A stretch of 64,000 nt of DNA from Roseicyclus sp. (GTDB lineage: Bacteria; Pseudomonadota; Alphaproteobacteria; Rhodobacterales; Rhodobacteraceae). Location: NCBI GenBank assembly GCA_018401055.1, contig JAGYLB010000070.1:19597-83596 (forward strand), given 5' to 3'. Within the stretch, counting starts at the first letter, position 1; each line of letters opens with the position of its first letter. A program made the position numbers and the translations under genes. This document shows positions 47,256 to 56,722 of the stretch, in pieces. The notes beneath the pieces were generated by a model. That model did not search any database, was not told the origin of the DNA, and saw only the letters and a program-made list of their open reading frames with translations.

Positions 47256-48318
47256 TCAGGGTCCCTTGGACTTGCGGATGCCCAGCACACGGGCGGCGAC
47301 CGGCGCGCCAAGGATGATCAGGAAGACCCGCGTGACGTGGTGCAGCACGACATAGCCCAGATCGGCGCCCACGACGATGGCAAGGATCGCCATTTCCGCC
47401 TGTCCCGCCGGCACAAAGGCCCAGAAACCCGTCCATCGGGGGGGCAAGGTGGAGCAAGATCACCGCCTCGGTGAATAGCGCCGCCACTGCCGCGACAATG
47501 ATCACAAAGACCAGCCCCGCCACCACGTCGCGCCGGATCTCGGCCATGGTGATGCCGACATACCCCGCCCCAAGGCCAAGGCCGATGAAGAACTGCGCCG
47601 ACAAGATCGCCTCGGCCGGGGGGCGCACATGGATGATGTCCGAGAGCGACAGGGCGGCCGTAAGAACCATGGGCCCGATGATCGCGGCGCCGAAGAGCCC
47701 CAACCGCTCCGCGCCCTTCCAGCCGAGGATGGCAGCGACGGCCATGATCGCCATCTCATGCGGCGGCAAGGTCGCGGCGGGTGCCCCGATCGGGTTGTCT
47801 AGCGAGGCGTCGAAGAGGTGGACCAGCACGAAGGGCGTGGCCATCACGATCAAGATCACGCGCGTGGCATGGACCAGCGTGAGCGAGCGCACATTCGCCC
47901 CCGCCTCCTGCCCGAAGAGGGTCATGTCGGCGAGGCCCCCCGGCATGGCCGCATACCAGGCCGTCGGCAGGTCATAGCCGTAGAACCGGCGAAAGAAGGG
48001 CACGCCGATGGCCGCGATGGTCACGACGTAAAGCGGCACCATGGCAAGCGTAATCATCATCTGCGGCAGGCGCGCGACAAGGTCGGGCGTGATGGAGGCG
48101 CCGATGGCCACACCAAGGATCGTGCGCATCAGCTTGCCGAAGGTGCCGCTGTCCTGGACCGGGACGCCTGCCAGCGCTGCGACAAGGCAGGCGAAGAGCG
48201 GACCCAGAAGGAAGGGCAGGGGCAGGTCCAGCGCCCAGAAGGCCAGCGTGCCGAGGATGCCGATGGCGATGGTCAGCCCGCGTCTTTGCAGCGTGGTGCG
48301 AAAGGTCTTGGCGGTCAT
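47256..48318 (-). CDS. AbrB family membrane protein (PF05145-like; frameshift near 47418)
   Basis: Integral membrane protein of about 353 aa in the AbrB/ammonia-monooxygenase-like family. LPLPFLLGPLFACLVAALAGVPV, RTILGVAIGASITPDLV, YGYDLPTAWYAAMPGGLADMTLFGQEAGANVRSLTLVHATRV and a repeat of the same pattern in the second half (GWKGAERLGLFGAAIIGPMVLTAAL; FVPAGQAEMAILAIVVGADLGYVVLHHVTR) show the internally duplicated layout. An extra G near 47418 breaks the frame before FVPAGQ. The family is likely a transporter, function unproven. It lies 14 bases after the SDR gene. Confidence 0.82.
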
Positions 48319-48331
48319 GGCCGCTTCCGCC

Positions 48332-49073
48332 TCAGGTTTCTTCCCCGCCGTTGACCGCGATCATCTGGCCGGTGACGAAGCGCGCCTCGGGCGAGGCAAG
48401 AAAGCCCGCGACCGAGGCGATGTCGCCCGGCTGGCCCATGAAGCCCGCCGGGATGGAGGCGGTGCGCTTGGGGTCGTCTTGCGCCAATGTTTCGGCGCGG
48501 ATCTGGCCGGGCGAGATGATGTTGGCAGTGATGCCATGCGGCGCAAACTCGGTCGAAAGCGCCTTGGTCAGCCCCCAGACGCCATGCTTGGCCGCCGAGA
48601 TCGGCGCACCCTCGAAATAGCCGCGGATGGCCTTCATACCTGCGAAATTGATGATGCGGCCCCATTTGCGCTCGACCATGCCGGGCAGAAAGGCGCGCGC
48701 GGTGCGGAAGGCGCCGGTCAGCGCCACATCGACGACGCCGTGCCAATCGTCGTCGGTCATTTCCAGAAAGGGCTTGTGCGGGCGGCGTGCGGCATTGTTC
48801 ACCAAGATGTCGACAGCACCGAACCGGGTCAGCGCGGCATCGGTCACGCGGGCCACATCCTCGGGGCGGGCCATGTCGCCCATCGCCACGAGTGCTTCAG
48901 TGCCGGTGGCGCGGATGCGGGTCGCGGTTTCCGCAATCGTCAGAGCGGGTCGAGCCGTTCACGACCACATGGCACCCCATCTGCGCCAGACGGAGCGCCA
49001 CCGCGCGCCCGATGTTTTGGCCGGAGCCCGAGACAAAGGCGGTCTTTCCGACCAGTGGTCTGTCTATCGTCAT
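48332..49073 (-). CDS. SDR family oxidoreductase (frameshift near 48945)
   Basis: Short-chain dehydrogenase/reductase, about 247 aa, start ATG 49073. GKTAFVSGSGQNIGRAVALRLAQMGCHVVVNG is the NAD(P)-binding TGxxxGIG region (with Q-N in place of the usual residues), VDILVNNAARRPHKPF the NNAG motif. The catalytic region is IINFAGMKAIRGYFEGAPISAAKHGVWGLTK, where the usual YxxxK appears as ISAAK: the Tyr is replaced by Ile. The frame change near 48945 does not touch this region, so the loss is real or a base error. It heads the operon divergent from the GntR regulator at 49250. Confidence 0.85.
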
Positions 49074-49209
49074 CGCGGAGCCCCCGTTTTCTTTTTTTTG
49101 CAATGCCTTGGGTGCGAGGGGCTTGTTGCCCATCACACCCTTGCAGGCGCGCCGACAACGGCGCCGTCGCTCTGTTGGCTACTCCGAGTGCTGCGGGCAT
49201 TCAACAGAA

Positions 49210-49221
49210 TATTGTTGACAA
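49210..49221. promoter_or_regulatory. GntR operator-like palindrome, first site
   Basis: TATTGTTGACAA contains the palindrome TTGT-TG-ACAA and overlaps a TTGACA -35-like hexamer. It lies between the divergent SDR operon and the GntR-tct operon, 29 bases ahead of the GntR start. The 11-base core ATTGTTGACAA recurs at 58037-58047 before the second GntR gene. Confidence 0.6.
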
Positions 49222-49249
49222 TCTACAATTCGAGGCCTGATGTAGCACG

Positions 49250-50026
49250 ATGGAAATGCGTCACGACATTCGGGAATCCCTTGCCCGCCGGCGGCAGCGA
49301 CCGCTCGTGCTGGAGGTGCGAGACGAGCTTGAGCGAATGATCCTGCTGGGTGAGATCGCTGCGGGCGAACGTCTGAACGAGGCACACCTCGCTGAACGGC
49401 TGGGCGTGAGCCGAGGCCCCGTGCGCGAGGCCGCGCGCTCGCTGGAACGCGAGGGGCTGGTCGAGGCGGTGGCAAACGAGGGCGTCTATGTTCGCATGCT
49501 GTCGCTTCAAGATGGGCTGGAGCTTTACGACCTGAGGTCGATGATCGCGGGCTACCTGTGTGCTGCGTTGGCCGAGCGTGCCGAAGCGGCGGTCAAGGAC
49601 GAGTTGAAGGGGTTTATCGCCGCAATGGACGGTGCCATCGCCACGGGCGATGAGGCCACCTATTTCGACCTCAACCTCGCCTTCCACGACCGCATCGCCG
49701 AAGCGGCGGGCATGGGGCGGGCCCGCGCGCTTTATGTTTCGCTCGGCAAGGAAGTGCGCCTGATGCGGCTCAAGGTGCTGAGCGGGGCGGCGGCCCTGCG
49801 CCAGTCGAATGACGAACATGCCCGGATCGTTGCAGCGATCGTGGCGGGCGATGTGGAGGGGGCCCGCGCAGCAGGCGCGGCTCATCACACGAGCGGCAAG
49901 CGAAAGCTGCTCGAACGAGCTCCGGCAGGAGGGGGTGCGTGCCACGCTCCGGCCGGTCATGCGGTTCCGATCCCGGAGGAGGGGTTGGCCGCGTCTATGA
50001 AAACCGATCTAGGGAGGATCACATGA
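49250..50026 (+). CDS. FCD-type GntR transcriptional regulator
   Basis: FadR-subfamily GntR regulator. The wHTH is at residues about 20-75 (VRDELERMILLGEIAAGERLNEAHLAERLGVSRGPVREAARSLEREGLVEAVANEG), followed by an all-helical FCD ligand domain with DLNLAFHDRIAEAAG (Asp and His metal ligands) and SNDEHARIVAAIVAGDVEGA. The frame runs on to 50026, overlapping tctC; the natural C-terminus after GKRKLLER is uncertain and a frame error there is possible. It probably controls the divergent SDR operon and its own tct operon through the palindrome at 49210-49221, sensing a carboxylate (inferred). Confidence 0.9.
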   Translation: MEMRHDIRESLARRRQRPLVLEVRDELERMILLGEIAAGERLNEAHLAERLGVSRGPVREAARSLEREGLVEAVANEGVYVRMLSLQDGLELYDLRSMIAGYLCAALAERAEAAVKDELKGFIAAMDGAIATGDEATYFDLNLAFHDRIAEAAGMGRARALYVSLGKEVRLMRLKVLSGAAALRQSNDEHARIVAAIVAGDVEGARAAGAAHHTSGKRKLLERAPAGGGACHAPAGHAVPIPEEGLAASMKTDLGRIT

Positions 50027-51003
50027 CCCAACTGAACACCACGCTCAAGACCGGCGCTCTTGCGCTGTTCGTGGCGGCCCCACTGGCCATCGCGACACCG
50101 GCCATTGCCCAACAATACCCCGATCCGGCGCAGACGCTGGACTGGACCATCGCCTTCGGTCCCGGGGGCGGCAATGACATCATGGCCCGCACCATCGTCG
50201 AGATCCTGAACACCTATGATCTCTATCCGGGTGACATCGCCATCGAGAACCGCGCGGGCGGGTCCGGCGCCGTGGGCTGGGGCTACCTGTTCAATCAGGC
50301 TGGTTCGGGCTATGGCATCTCGACCACCTCGGGCAGCTTCGTGACCACGCCGCTGCAGGCCGACACACCTTGGGACCCGACCGATTTCACCCCCGTGGCT
50401 CTGTTGGCCACTGATGACCTCGTGCTGGTGGTGAACGGATCCTCCGAGATCCAAAACATCGACGAATTTATCGCCTATGCGCAGGCCAACCCGATCACCA
50501 TCGCGGGCACGGGCACCGTCAACGTCGACTTCATCGTGCCGACGCTGTTTGCGCAGGCCGCAGGGTTCGAATTCGAATATGTCTCGTTCAACTCGATGGC
50601 GGATCAGACCACCGCGTTGCTGTCACGGTCGGTCGATGCGATGGTCGGCAACCCGGGCGAGATCCTGGGCCTGATCGACAGTGGCGATCTGCGTCCGCTG
50701 GTCTATTCCGGGTCGTCCACGCCCGAGGCGCTTGGCGATGTGCCCACCATGGGTGACGTCGGCCATAACATCGGCGTGTCGATGCCGCGTGGCCTGATCC
50801 TTGCGCCCGATGCCCCGGCAGAAGCGCAAGCCTTCTGGATCGAAACCATGCAGCGCGTGGTCGAGACCCCGGAATGGGCCGAATACATCGCCACCAACAC
50901 ACTGACGCCCACCGTGCTTTACGGTGAGGAATTCCGCGCCTTCCTCGACCGCACGCAGGCGGGCTTCGGCGACGTGCTGCGCTCGGTCGGCGCGATCCAG
51001 TAA
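50023..51003 (+). CDS. tctC: TctC-type periplasmic binding protein of a tripartite tricarboxylate transporter
   Basis: Extracytoplasmic solute receptor, 326 aa, from ATG 50023 with AGGGAGGA ahead. Signal peptide ends around ATPAIAQQ. The Bug/TctC fold is recognisable from TLDWTIAFGPGGGNDIMARTIVEIL (usually PF.PGG..D), ENRAGGSGAVGWGYLF, and DSGDLRPLVYSGSSTPEALGDVPTMGDVG. Such proteins bind di/tricarboxylates or other carboxylates. First structural gene after the GntR regulator. Confidence 0.92.
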   Translation: MTQLNTTLKTGALALFVAAPLAIATPAIAQQYPDPAQTLDWTIAFGPGGGNDIMARTIVEILNTYDLYPGDIAIENRAGGSGAVGWGYLFNQAGSGYGISTTSGSFVTTPLQADTPWDPTDFTPVALLATDDLVLVVNGSSEIQNIDEFIAYAQANPITIAGTGTVNVDFIVPTLFAQAAGFEFEYVSFNSMADQTTALLSRSVDAMVGNPGEILGLIDSGDLRPLVYSGSSTPEALGDVPTMGDVGHNIGVSMPRGLILAPDAPAEAQAFWIETMQRVVETPEWAEYIATNTLTPTVLYGEEFRAFLDRTQAGFGDVLRSVGAIQ

Positions 51004-51083
51004 GCTGGAGAACCTGCGGGGTCGGTCGCCGAAAGGGGGCCGGCCCCGCATCACGAACGGGCCTGAGTGGGATCCACAGCAAA

Positions 51084-51558
51084 ATGCGTATCGTCTTTCT
51101 GGTGGCCGTTCTGGCCGCCGCCATCTTCTACAGCTACATCGCCTTCGTCGATCTGCAGTTCTTCAACATGCGGGGGCGGCCCGGTGCGGGGTTCTTCCCG
51201 CGCATCATCGGTGTGGCGATGACGGTAATGACGCTCTGGGCGATCCTCGATGCACTGCGCGACCGCCGCACCGCTGGCCGCGGGCGGCCCGCCCGGCGCG
51301 GATGACGCGCCCGACGGACGCTGGCGCGACTTCGTGCTGCTGATGGTCATGGCGATCAGCTACGCCGTGCTGATCCGGCTCTTCGGAGGCTTCGTGGCGA
51401 CGATCGTCTATCTCGTCGTCGGGCTCAGCCTTCTCAATCCCGGTCGCCATATCACCAACGCGCTTGTGGCCGTGCTGTTTCCAGTCGCAGTCTACCTGCT
51501 GTTCGACCGCGTGCTCAACGCCAGCATGCCGCCCGCCCTCATCGACCTGCCGTTCTGA
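51084..51558 (+). CDS. tctB: TctB-type small membrane subunit (frameshift near 51275)
   Basis: Small four-helix membrane subunit of the tripartite tricarboxylate transporter, about 158 aa. MRIVFLVAVLAAAIFYSYIAFVDLQFFNMRGRPGAGFFPRIIGVAMTVMTLW covers helices 1-2; after the frame change RWRDFVLLMVMAISYAVLIRLFGGFVATIVYLVVGLSLL and VLFPVAVYLLFDRVLNASMP give helices 3-4. RPGAGFFP is the typical TctB loop. It is followed by tctA after 37 bases. Confidence 0.85.
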
Positions 51559-51595
51559 CAGGGACGGCGCCGCCGCCCGTCCAAGGGAGCCAGAC

Positions 51596-53120
51596 ATGGA
51601 TATCTTTTCCGATCTTGTGATGGGCCTGTCGGTCGCGATCACCCCGATCAACATGCTCTACCTTCTGATCGGTGCCATGGTCGGCATGATCGTGGGCGTC
51701 ATTCCCGGTTTCGGCCCCTCGGCGGGGCTGGCGATCTTGCTTCCCGTGACCTTCGGCATGGACCCGGTCGGCGCGATCATGATGCTGGCCGCGATCTATT
51801 ACGGGTCGATGTATGGCGGTACGATCACGTCGATCTTGCTCAATACGCCGGGCGAAAGCGCCACGGTCGCCTCGACCTTTGACGGCTATCCGCTGGCCAA
51901 GAATGGCCGCGCGGGGCCTGCGCTGGTGATGCAGGCCGTCGCGTCCTTCGTGGGCGGCACGGTCGGGGTGATCTTGATCACTGTGCTCGCGCCCGCCTTC
52001 AGCCAGGTGTCGCGCAATTTTGGCCCGCCGGAATATTTTCTGCTGGCCTGCATGGGGCTTTTGACGCTGATCGTGATGATCGGCTCGAACTGGAAGCTGG
52101 GGCTGGTGTCGGCTCTGATCGGTTTGGCGCTTGGCACCGTGGGCGTCGATCTGGAAACGGGGCAGGGGCGCTACACTTTCGGCTCTGCCGAACTGATCGG
52201 GGGCATCTATTTCATTCCCATCGCCATCGGCCTCTTCGGTCTGGGCGAACTGTTCTACGCCTTCTATTCCGGCATGCACCGCTCTGGCTCCGGCGGTCTG
52301 GTGCAATATGACAAGGAAAGCCGGTTCTGGCCCACGGCACATGATTTCATGTCGACCCGCTGGACCATGGTGCGCGGCTCCATCCTTGGCTTTGTCGTCG
52401 GCGTGATCCCCGGCGCGGGCGCCACCATCGCCTCGCTGATGGCCTATTCGACCGAACGCTCTGTGTCGAAAACGCCCGGAGAATTTCGGCAAGGGTGAGA
52501 TGGCGGGCCTTGTTGCCCCCGAGACGGCCAACAACGCGGCTTCCTCGGGCGCGATGATCCCGCTGCTGACGCTCGGCATTCCCGGATCGGCCTCGACGGC
52601 GGTGTTGCTCGCGGCCTTCATGCTCTGGGGCCTCAGGCCCGGCCCGCTGTTCATGGAACAGAACCCCGAACTGGCCTGGGGCCTGATCGCGTCGATGTAT
52701 CTGGGCAATATGGTGCTGCTGGCGATCTCGATCTTCGCCATCCCGCTGTTTGTCCAGATCATCAAGGTGCCCTACCGCATCCTTGGCCCCTGCATCGTGG
52801 TCATCTGCGCACTGGGTACCTTCACCGTGCACGCCAGCTTCATCGAGCTTTATTTGATGTTCGCGGCGGGCATCGTGGGCTTCTTCATGCGGCTCTACGG
52901 CTTTTCGCCCGCAGCCCTCGTGCTGGCGCTGGTGCTGGGCCCGCTTGCCGAAGAGGCGCTGCGCCAGACCATGACGATCTCGCGCGGGTCCTTCGGAATC
53001 TTCCTGACCCGGCCGGCGTCGCTCTGGATCATCGGCGTAACGGTTGCGCTTGTGGTCTTGCTCCCGATCCTGGGTCGGATCGGATCCCGAGCGGGCAAGG
53101 CCGAAAGGGCGGGTGGTTGA
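51596..53120 (+). CDS. tctA: TctA-type large membrane subunit (frameshift near 52482)
   Basis: Large transporter subunit, about 507 aa, start ATG 51596. VGMIVGVIPGFGPSAGLAILLPVTFGMDPVGAIMMLAAIYYGSMYGGTITSILLNTPGESA is the hallmark of TctA, and LGFVVGVIPGAGATIASLMAY its second repeat. An extra G in CCCGGAGAATTTC near 52482 breaks the frame; without it SKTPENFGKGEMAGLVAPETANNAASSGAMIP reads through. About eleven helices. Completes a TctCBA importer. Confidence 0.93.
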
Positions 53121-53124
53121 CGCC

Positions 53125-54150
53125 ATGCCGGTCCTGACCGAAACGGATGCGCGGGCGCTGGTCGCCCGCGCGTTTGCTGCGTGCAGGCGTCAGCCCGCCC
53201 GACATGGCCGAGGCCGCGGCCCGCCATCTGGTGCTGACCGAGATGATGGGGATCACGACGCACGGGCTGGCGCGCGTCGGCTCCTACATCGGGCGGATCG
53301 CAGCGGGGGATCGACGCGTCTGCCGTACCCGAGATAACGGCCTTGGCGCCTGCGTTGTTGCAAATGGACGGGCGCGATGCGCTTGGCGCGAGCGTGGCAC
53401 AGATCGCCACCGCCCGGACGATGGAGGCCGCCCGGGCCACCGGCATCGCAGCGTGTTTCGTGCGGCGGGGCACCCATTTCCGGGGCCGTCGCGCCTTGCC
53501 TCTGGATGGCCGCGGAGGCTGGGTTTGCAAGCTTCATCACCGCCAATCCCGCGCCCATGCTGGCCCCGCCCGGCGGGCGCGACGTGCGGGTTGGCAATGC
53601 GCCCACGGGCATCGGTGTGCCCCATGCGGGGGGGCGGCATGTGATGCTCGACATGGCGCTGTCGGTGGTCGCGCGCTCAAAACTGCGCGGTGCGGTTGCG
53701 CGCCGGCGAGACGATCCCGGAGACATGGGCCCTGGATGCCGAAGGGCGGCCCACGACCGATCCCGCCGCAGCGCTCAAGGGGGTGTTGCAGGCCATCGGA
53801 GGTCGCAAGGAGAGCGGCGCTGGCCGTCACGCTTGACCTGCTTGCCGCAGGGCTGGCCGGTGCTGCGATGCTGACGGATGTGGCCGACAATCACCGCGAC
53901 CCATCGGCGCGGCCCGATGTGGGCCACCTGTTCATCATGATCGACGCGTCCAAACTGATGCCGCCCGACGCGCTGGCGCAGCGTATGGATCATGCGTCAG
54001 ATATGGCGGGCAGTGCCCGGCCTGTGCCGAGGGGCGCAGCCCCGCGCCTTCCGGGCGCGCGGGCTGTGGCGGCGCTGAAGCGCGCGCGTGCCGTGGGTAT
54101 GGATGTGCTCGGCCGCCCCTTTGAACGAGCTGGAGGAGCTGTCGGCGTGA
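53125..54150 (+). CDS. Ldh family oxidoreductase (malate/L-lactate/sulfolactate dehydrogenase type; frameshifts)
   Basis: NAD(P)-dependent 2-hydroxyacid dehydrogenase of the YlbC/AllD/MDH2 fold, about 340 aa, broken by at least five frame changes (near 53180, 53310, 53490, 53700, 53815). Recognisable blocks in order: TETDARALVARAF, TEMMGITTHGLARVGSYIGRI (His and Arg of the active site), RRGTHFG-like CFVRRGTHF, ASFITANPAPMLAPPGG, GNAPTGIGVPHAGGRHVMLDMALSVVARSK, GHLFIMIDASK and the C-terminus PLNELEELSA. It starts four bases after tctA, so it may oxidise the imported hydroxy acid. Confidence 0.82.
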
Positions 54151-54169
54151 GCCGCGCCCGCCAGCACCC

Positions 54170-55432
54170 TCAGGACGCGACGCCGTCGGTGATCTCGCGC
54201 ATCGCCTGAAGGAACTGCGCCACCTCGGCCTCTGTGTTGTAGTGGCACATTGAGACACGGACCGCGCCCTCAAGCCCGAGTGGGGCCAGCACATTGCCCG
54301 AATAATGGTCGGCCTTGCGCGTATGGGTGCGGATGCCGCGTTCGCGCAGCGCCGTCACCACATCGGGCGCCGCCATGCCGGCCACGGTCAGCGACACCAG
54401 CCCCTCGCGCGCCGGGTTCTCAAGCCCGCCGATGATAGAGACGCCCGCCAGCTCGGCCAGACCCTTGAGGTTGCCAGTGCCGTGGATCATCGCTTCGGTC
54501 AGACGTGCCTCATGGGCGTGGATCGCCTCGCCGGCGGCCACGATCCGCGCGCGGCGGTCGGTGGCATCCGAGACCTCGCCGCCCAACCAGTCGAAATAAT
54601 CGACCACGTCCGAAAAGGTGACATAGGCCCCGGTGTCGCGCGTGCCGAATTCCCATGGGTTGCCGGGCGCGTCGATCAGATGCTCGTGTTTCAGCGCATG
54701 GAGGCGGTCGCTGACCCATGCGATGCCGTAGCCGTGGCGCGAGAAGACCTTGTAGGGCGAGACGACATAACCGTCGATGTCGTAGCTTGCGATATCGAGC
54801 CGCCCATGCGCCGCATGCTGGATACCGTCGACGATGATGATGCACTCCGGCGCGGTCTTGCGGATTTCCGCCGCGATGCTGGCCACGTCCATGCCCATCC
54901 CGGTGACCGGCGAAGTGTGCAAGATCGTGGCCACCCGCGTGTCGGGCGTGATCTGTGGCGCATAGGCGGCGGCGCCTACAGTGCCGGTGGCATCGTCATG
55001 AGGCACGAGGATGTGCGGCTTGCCCGCCACCTCGGCCCAGTGATGCGCAGCGCTGCGGGTGGCGGGGTGTTCCAGCGTCGCGCCCAGAACACGGCCCTCG
55101 GGCGTTCCGACGATCGCTGTGCGGATCAGACGGAACAGCAGTTCCGTTCCGCTTTCGCCGACGAAGAACTGGCCATGCGGCGCGTTGAAAAAGACGCGCA
55201 TGTCGTCCTTGGCCTTGTCGATCAGCGCCACCAACGCCTTGGCCGCGGGGTTGTCGCGGCCCTGATTGTCGGGGATGGCCGCGAATTTGGCCGAGGTCGC
55301 CACAACCGAATTCAGCGTCAGCGCGCCGCCCGCATTTTCGAAAAACACCCGCGGCCCTTCGAAAGGGCAGGTGTCGACATGGGCGAAACGGGCGCGCACG
55401 GCGTCAAGCAGGCCGGGTTTTCCAGTCAGCAT
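54170..55432 (-). CDS. Class V aminotransferase (cysteine desulfurase-like)
   Basis: PLP enzyme of fold type I, 420 aa, intact. VFFENAGGALTL at the N-terminus, ATLEHPATRSAAHHWAEVAG, VTGMGMDVASIAAEIRKTAPECIIIVDGIQHAAHG with the PLP-ring Asp and His, and VVSPYKVFSRHGYGIAW with the Schiff-base Lys. There is no persulfide cysteine loop of SufS/IscS type near the C-terminus, so it is more likely an aminotransferase, lyase or epimerase-like enzyme than a sulfur donor. Last gene of the CaiB-crotonase-thioesterase operon, converging on the Ldh gene. Confidence 0.85.
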   Translation of the reverse strand: MLTGKPGLLDAVRARFAHVDTCPFEGPRVFFENAGGALTLNSVVATSAKFAAIPDNQGRDNPAAKALVALIDKAKDDMRVFFNAPHGQFFVGESGTELLFRLIRTAIVGTPEGRVLGATLEHPATRSAAHHWAEVAGKPHILVPHDDATGTVGAAAYAPQITPDTRVATILHTSPVTGMGMDVASIAAEIRKTAPECIIIVDGIQHAAHGRLDIASYDIDGYVVSPYKVFSRHGYGIAWVSDRLHALKHEHLIDAPGNPWEFGTRDTGAYVTFSDVVDYFDWLGGEVSDATDRRARIVAAGEAIHAHEARLTEAMIHGTGNLKGLAELAGVSIIGGLENPAREGLVSLTVAGMAAPDVVTALRERGIRTHTRKADHYSGNVLAPLGLEGAVRVSMCHYNTEAEVAQFLQAMREITDGVAS

Positions 55433-55452
55433 TCGGGGTCTCCTTCCCGGGC

Positions 55453-55908
55453 TCAGCCCGGCATCTTCCAGGTCGCCGTGGCATGGGCGGCAAGCTTGCC
55501 ATCCTCGCCGTAAAGCTTGCTCTCCATGAAGGACAGGCTGCGACCACGCTTGGTGAAACTGCCCTCGACCGTCACGGTGCCAGCCATGACGGGGCGCAGG
55601 AACTGCACCTTCATCTCGATCGTGGCGCCGGGGCCTGCGACCTTGGCCACCAGATGGCCCATGGAAATGTCCATCGCGCTGGCCATCATGCCCCCGTGCA
55701 GCGCGCCTTGCGGATTGCGCAACAGGTCGGTCATGGGGAATGTCAGGCGGCAGATTTCCGTGTCGGCATCCGCCGCGCCTTCGGGAAGATAGGCAAAGGA
55801 CAGGTCCAGAAACCGCGCCAGAAAGAAGCGCTCGAACACCTGTTCATGGGTGTCGAGCGCATCCTTGAGCCGCGCGGAAGCGCTGTCGTGGTCGATCTTG
55901 TGACCCAT
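55453..55908 (-). CDS. PaaI-type hotdog thioesterase
   Basis: A 151-aa acyl-CoA thioesterase of the hotdog fold. The signature NPQGALHGGMMASAMDISMG has the catalytic Asp/Gly-rich helix; EMKVQFLRPVMAGTVTVEGSFTKRGRSLSFMESKLYGEDGKLAAHATATWKM gives the later strands. It probably hydrolyses a pathway acyl-CoA intermediate or prevents CoA trapping. Four bases separate it from the crotonase gene upstream. Confidence 0.9.
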   Translation of the reverse strand: MGHKIDHDSASARLKDALDTHEQVFERFFLARFLDLSFAYLPEGAADADTEICRLTFPMTDLLRNPQGALHGGMMASAMDISMGHLVAKVAGPGATIEMKVQFLRPVMAGTVTVEGSFTKRGRSLSFMESKLYGEDGKLAAHATATWKMPG

Positions 55909-55912
55909 CGGA

Positions 55913-56698
55913 TCAGGCGCCGATGAACTTGGGCGTGCGCTTTTCCATGAAGGCGCGGCGGCCTTCGATGTAATCCTGACTGTCGAAACAAGCCTTCACG
56001 CGGGCGTCGCATTCGGCCAGATCGCGCGCGCTTTCCGGCGTCACCGTCTGGCCCACGATGTATTTCACCGAACCCACCGTCATCGGCGCATTTTCAGCGA
56101 TCATGCGAGCGGTTGCCAATGCGGCCTCGGCCACCTCGGCGTCAGGCACGACACGGTTGACCAGACCCATCACGCGGGCCTCTTCGGCGGTAAAGCGGCG
56201 GGCGGTGAAAAAGATCTCCTTGGCAAAGGACGGTCCCACCACATCGACCAGACGCTTGATCCCGCCAAAGCCGTAGCCAAGGCCAAGTTTCGCCGCCGGA
56301 ACCGCGAAATTGGAGCCTTCGCCGCAGATCCGCAGGTCGCAGCACAGCGCCAGCGCCACGCCACCGCCGATGCAGAACCCATCGATCTGGGCGATGGTGG
56401 GCTTGGGGAAGGCTTCGACCATGTCATAGACGCGCTTGGTGGTGGCGTTGTAATGGGCCACACCCTCTTCGCTCGCGCGTTCGCTTTCGAACTTGGAGAT
56501 ATCGGCGCCCGACACGAAAGCCTTTCCGCCCGCGCCCGACAAGATCAGGATACGCACCGAAGCGTCGGCCTGAAACCGGATCAGCGCGGCCTCGACCGCT
56601 TCCCACATCTCGAGCGAGACTGCGTTGCGCTTTTCGGGCTGGTTGAAGATGATCCGGGCGATGTCGCCGGACTGCTCGGTCAGGATCTTGTCGGTCAT
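55913..56698 (-). CDS. Enoyl-CoA hydratase/isomerase family protein
   Basis: Crotonase-fold protein, 261 aa, intact. Oxyanion-hole segments are GAGGKAFVSGADISKFE near residue 55 and IDGFCIGGGVALALCCDLRI near 104. Conserved C-terminal motifs are KLGLGYGFGGIKRLVDVVG and EARVMGLVNRVVPDAE. The two positions usually Glu in hydratases read Gly-Tyr here (LGYGFG), so a hydratase activity is not certain; isomerase, decarboxylase or hydrolase is possible. A decarboxylase role would fit malonyl-type substrates, by analogy only. It follows CaiB by 24 bases. Confidence 0.88.
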   Translation of the reverse strand: MTDKILTEQSGDIARIIFNQPEKRNAVSLEMWEAVEAALIRFQADASVRILILSGAGGKAFVSGADISKFESERASEEGVAHYNATTKRVYDMVEAFPKPTIAQIDGFCIGGGVALALCCDLRICGEGSNFAVPAAKLGLGYGFGGIKRLVDVVGPSFAKEIFFTARRFTAEEARVMGLVNRVVPDAEVAEAALATARMIAENAPMTVGSVKYIVGQTVTPESARDLAECDARVKACFDSQDYIEGRRAFMEKRTPKFIGA

Positions 56699-56722
56699 GT
56701 CTTGGGGTGTCCCTTTGGGTTC

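Noticed and set aside
46465..48318. A long open minus-strand frame that fuses an AbrB membrane protein to an M20 peptidase
   Set aside because: The junction is created by an extra base near 47418. The AbrB family C-terminus continues in another frame to its own stop at 47256, and the peptidase has its own ATG at 47154.
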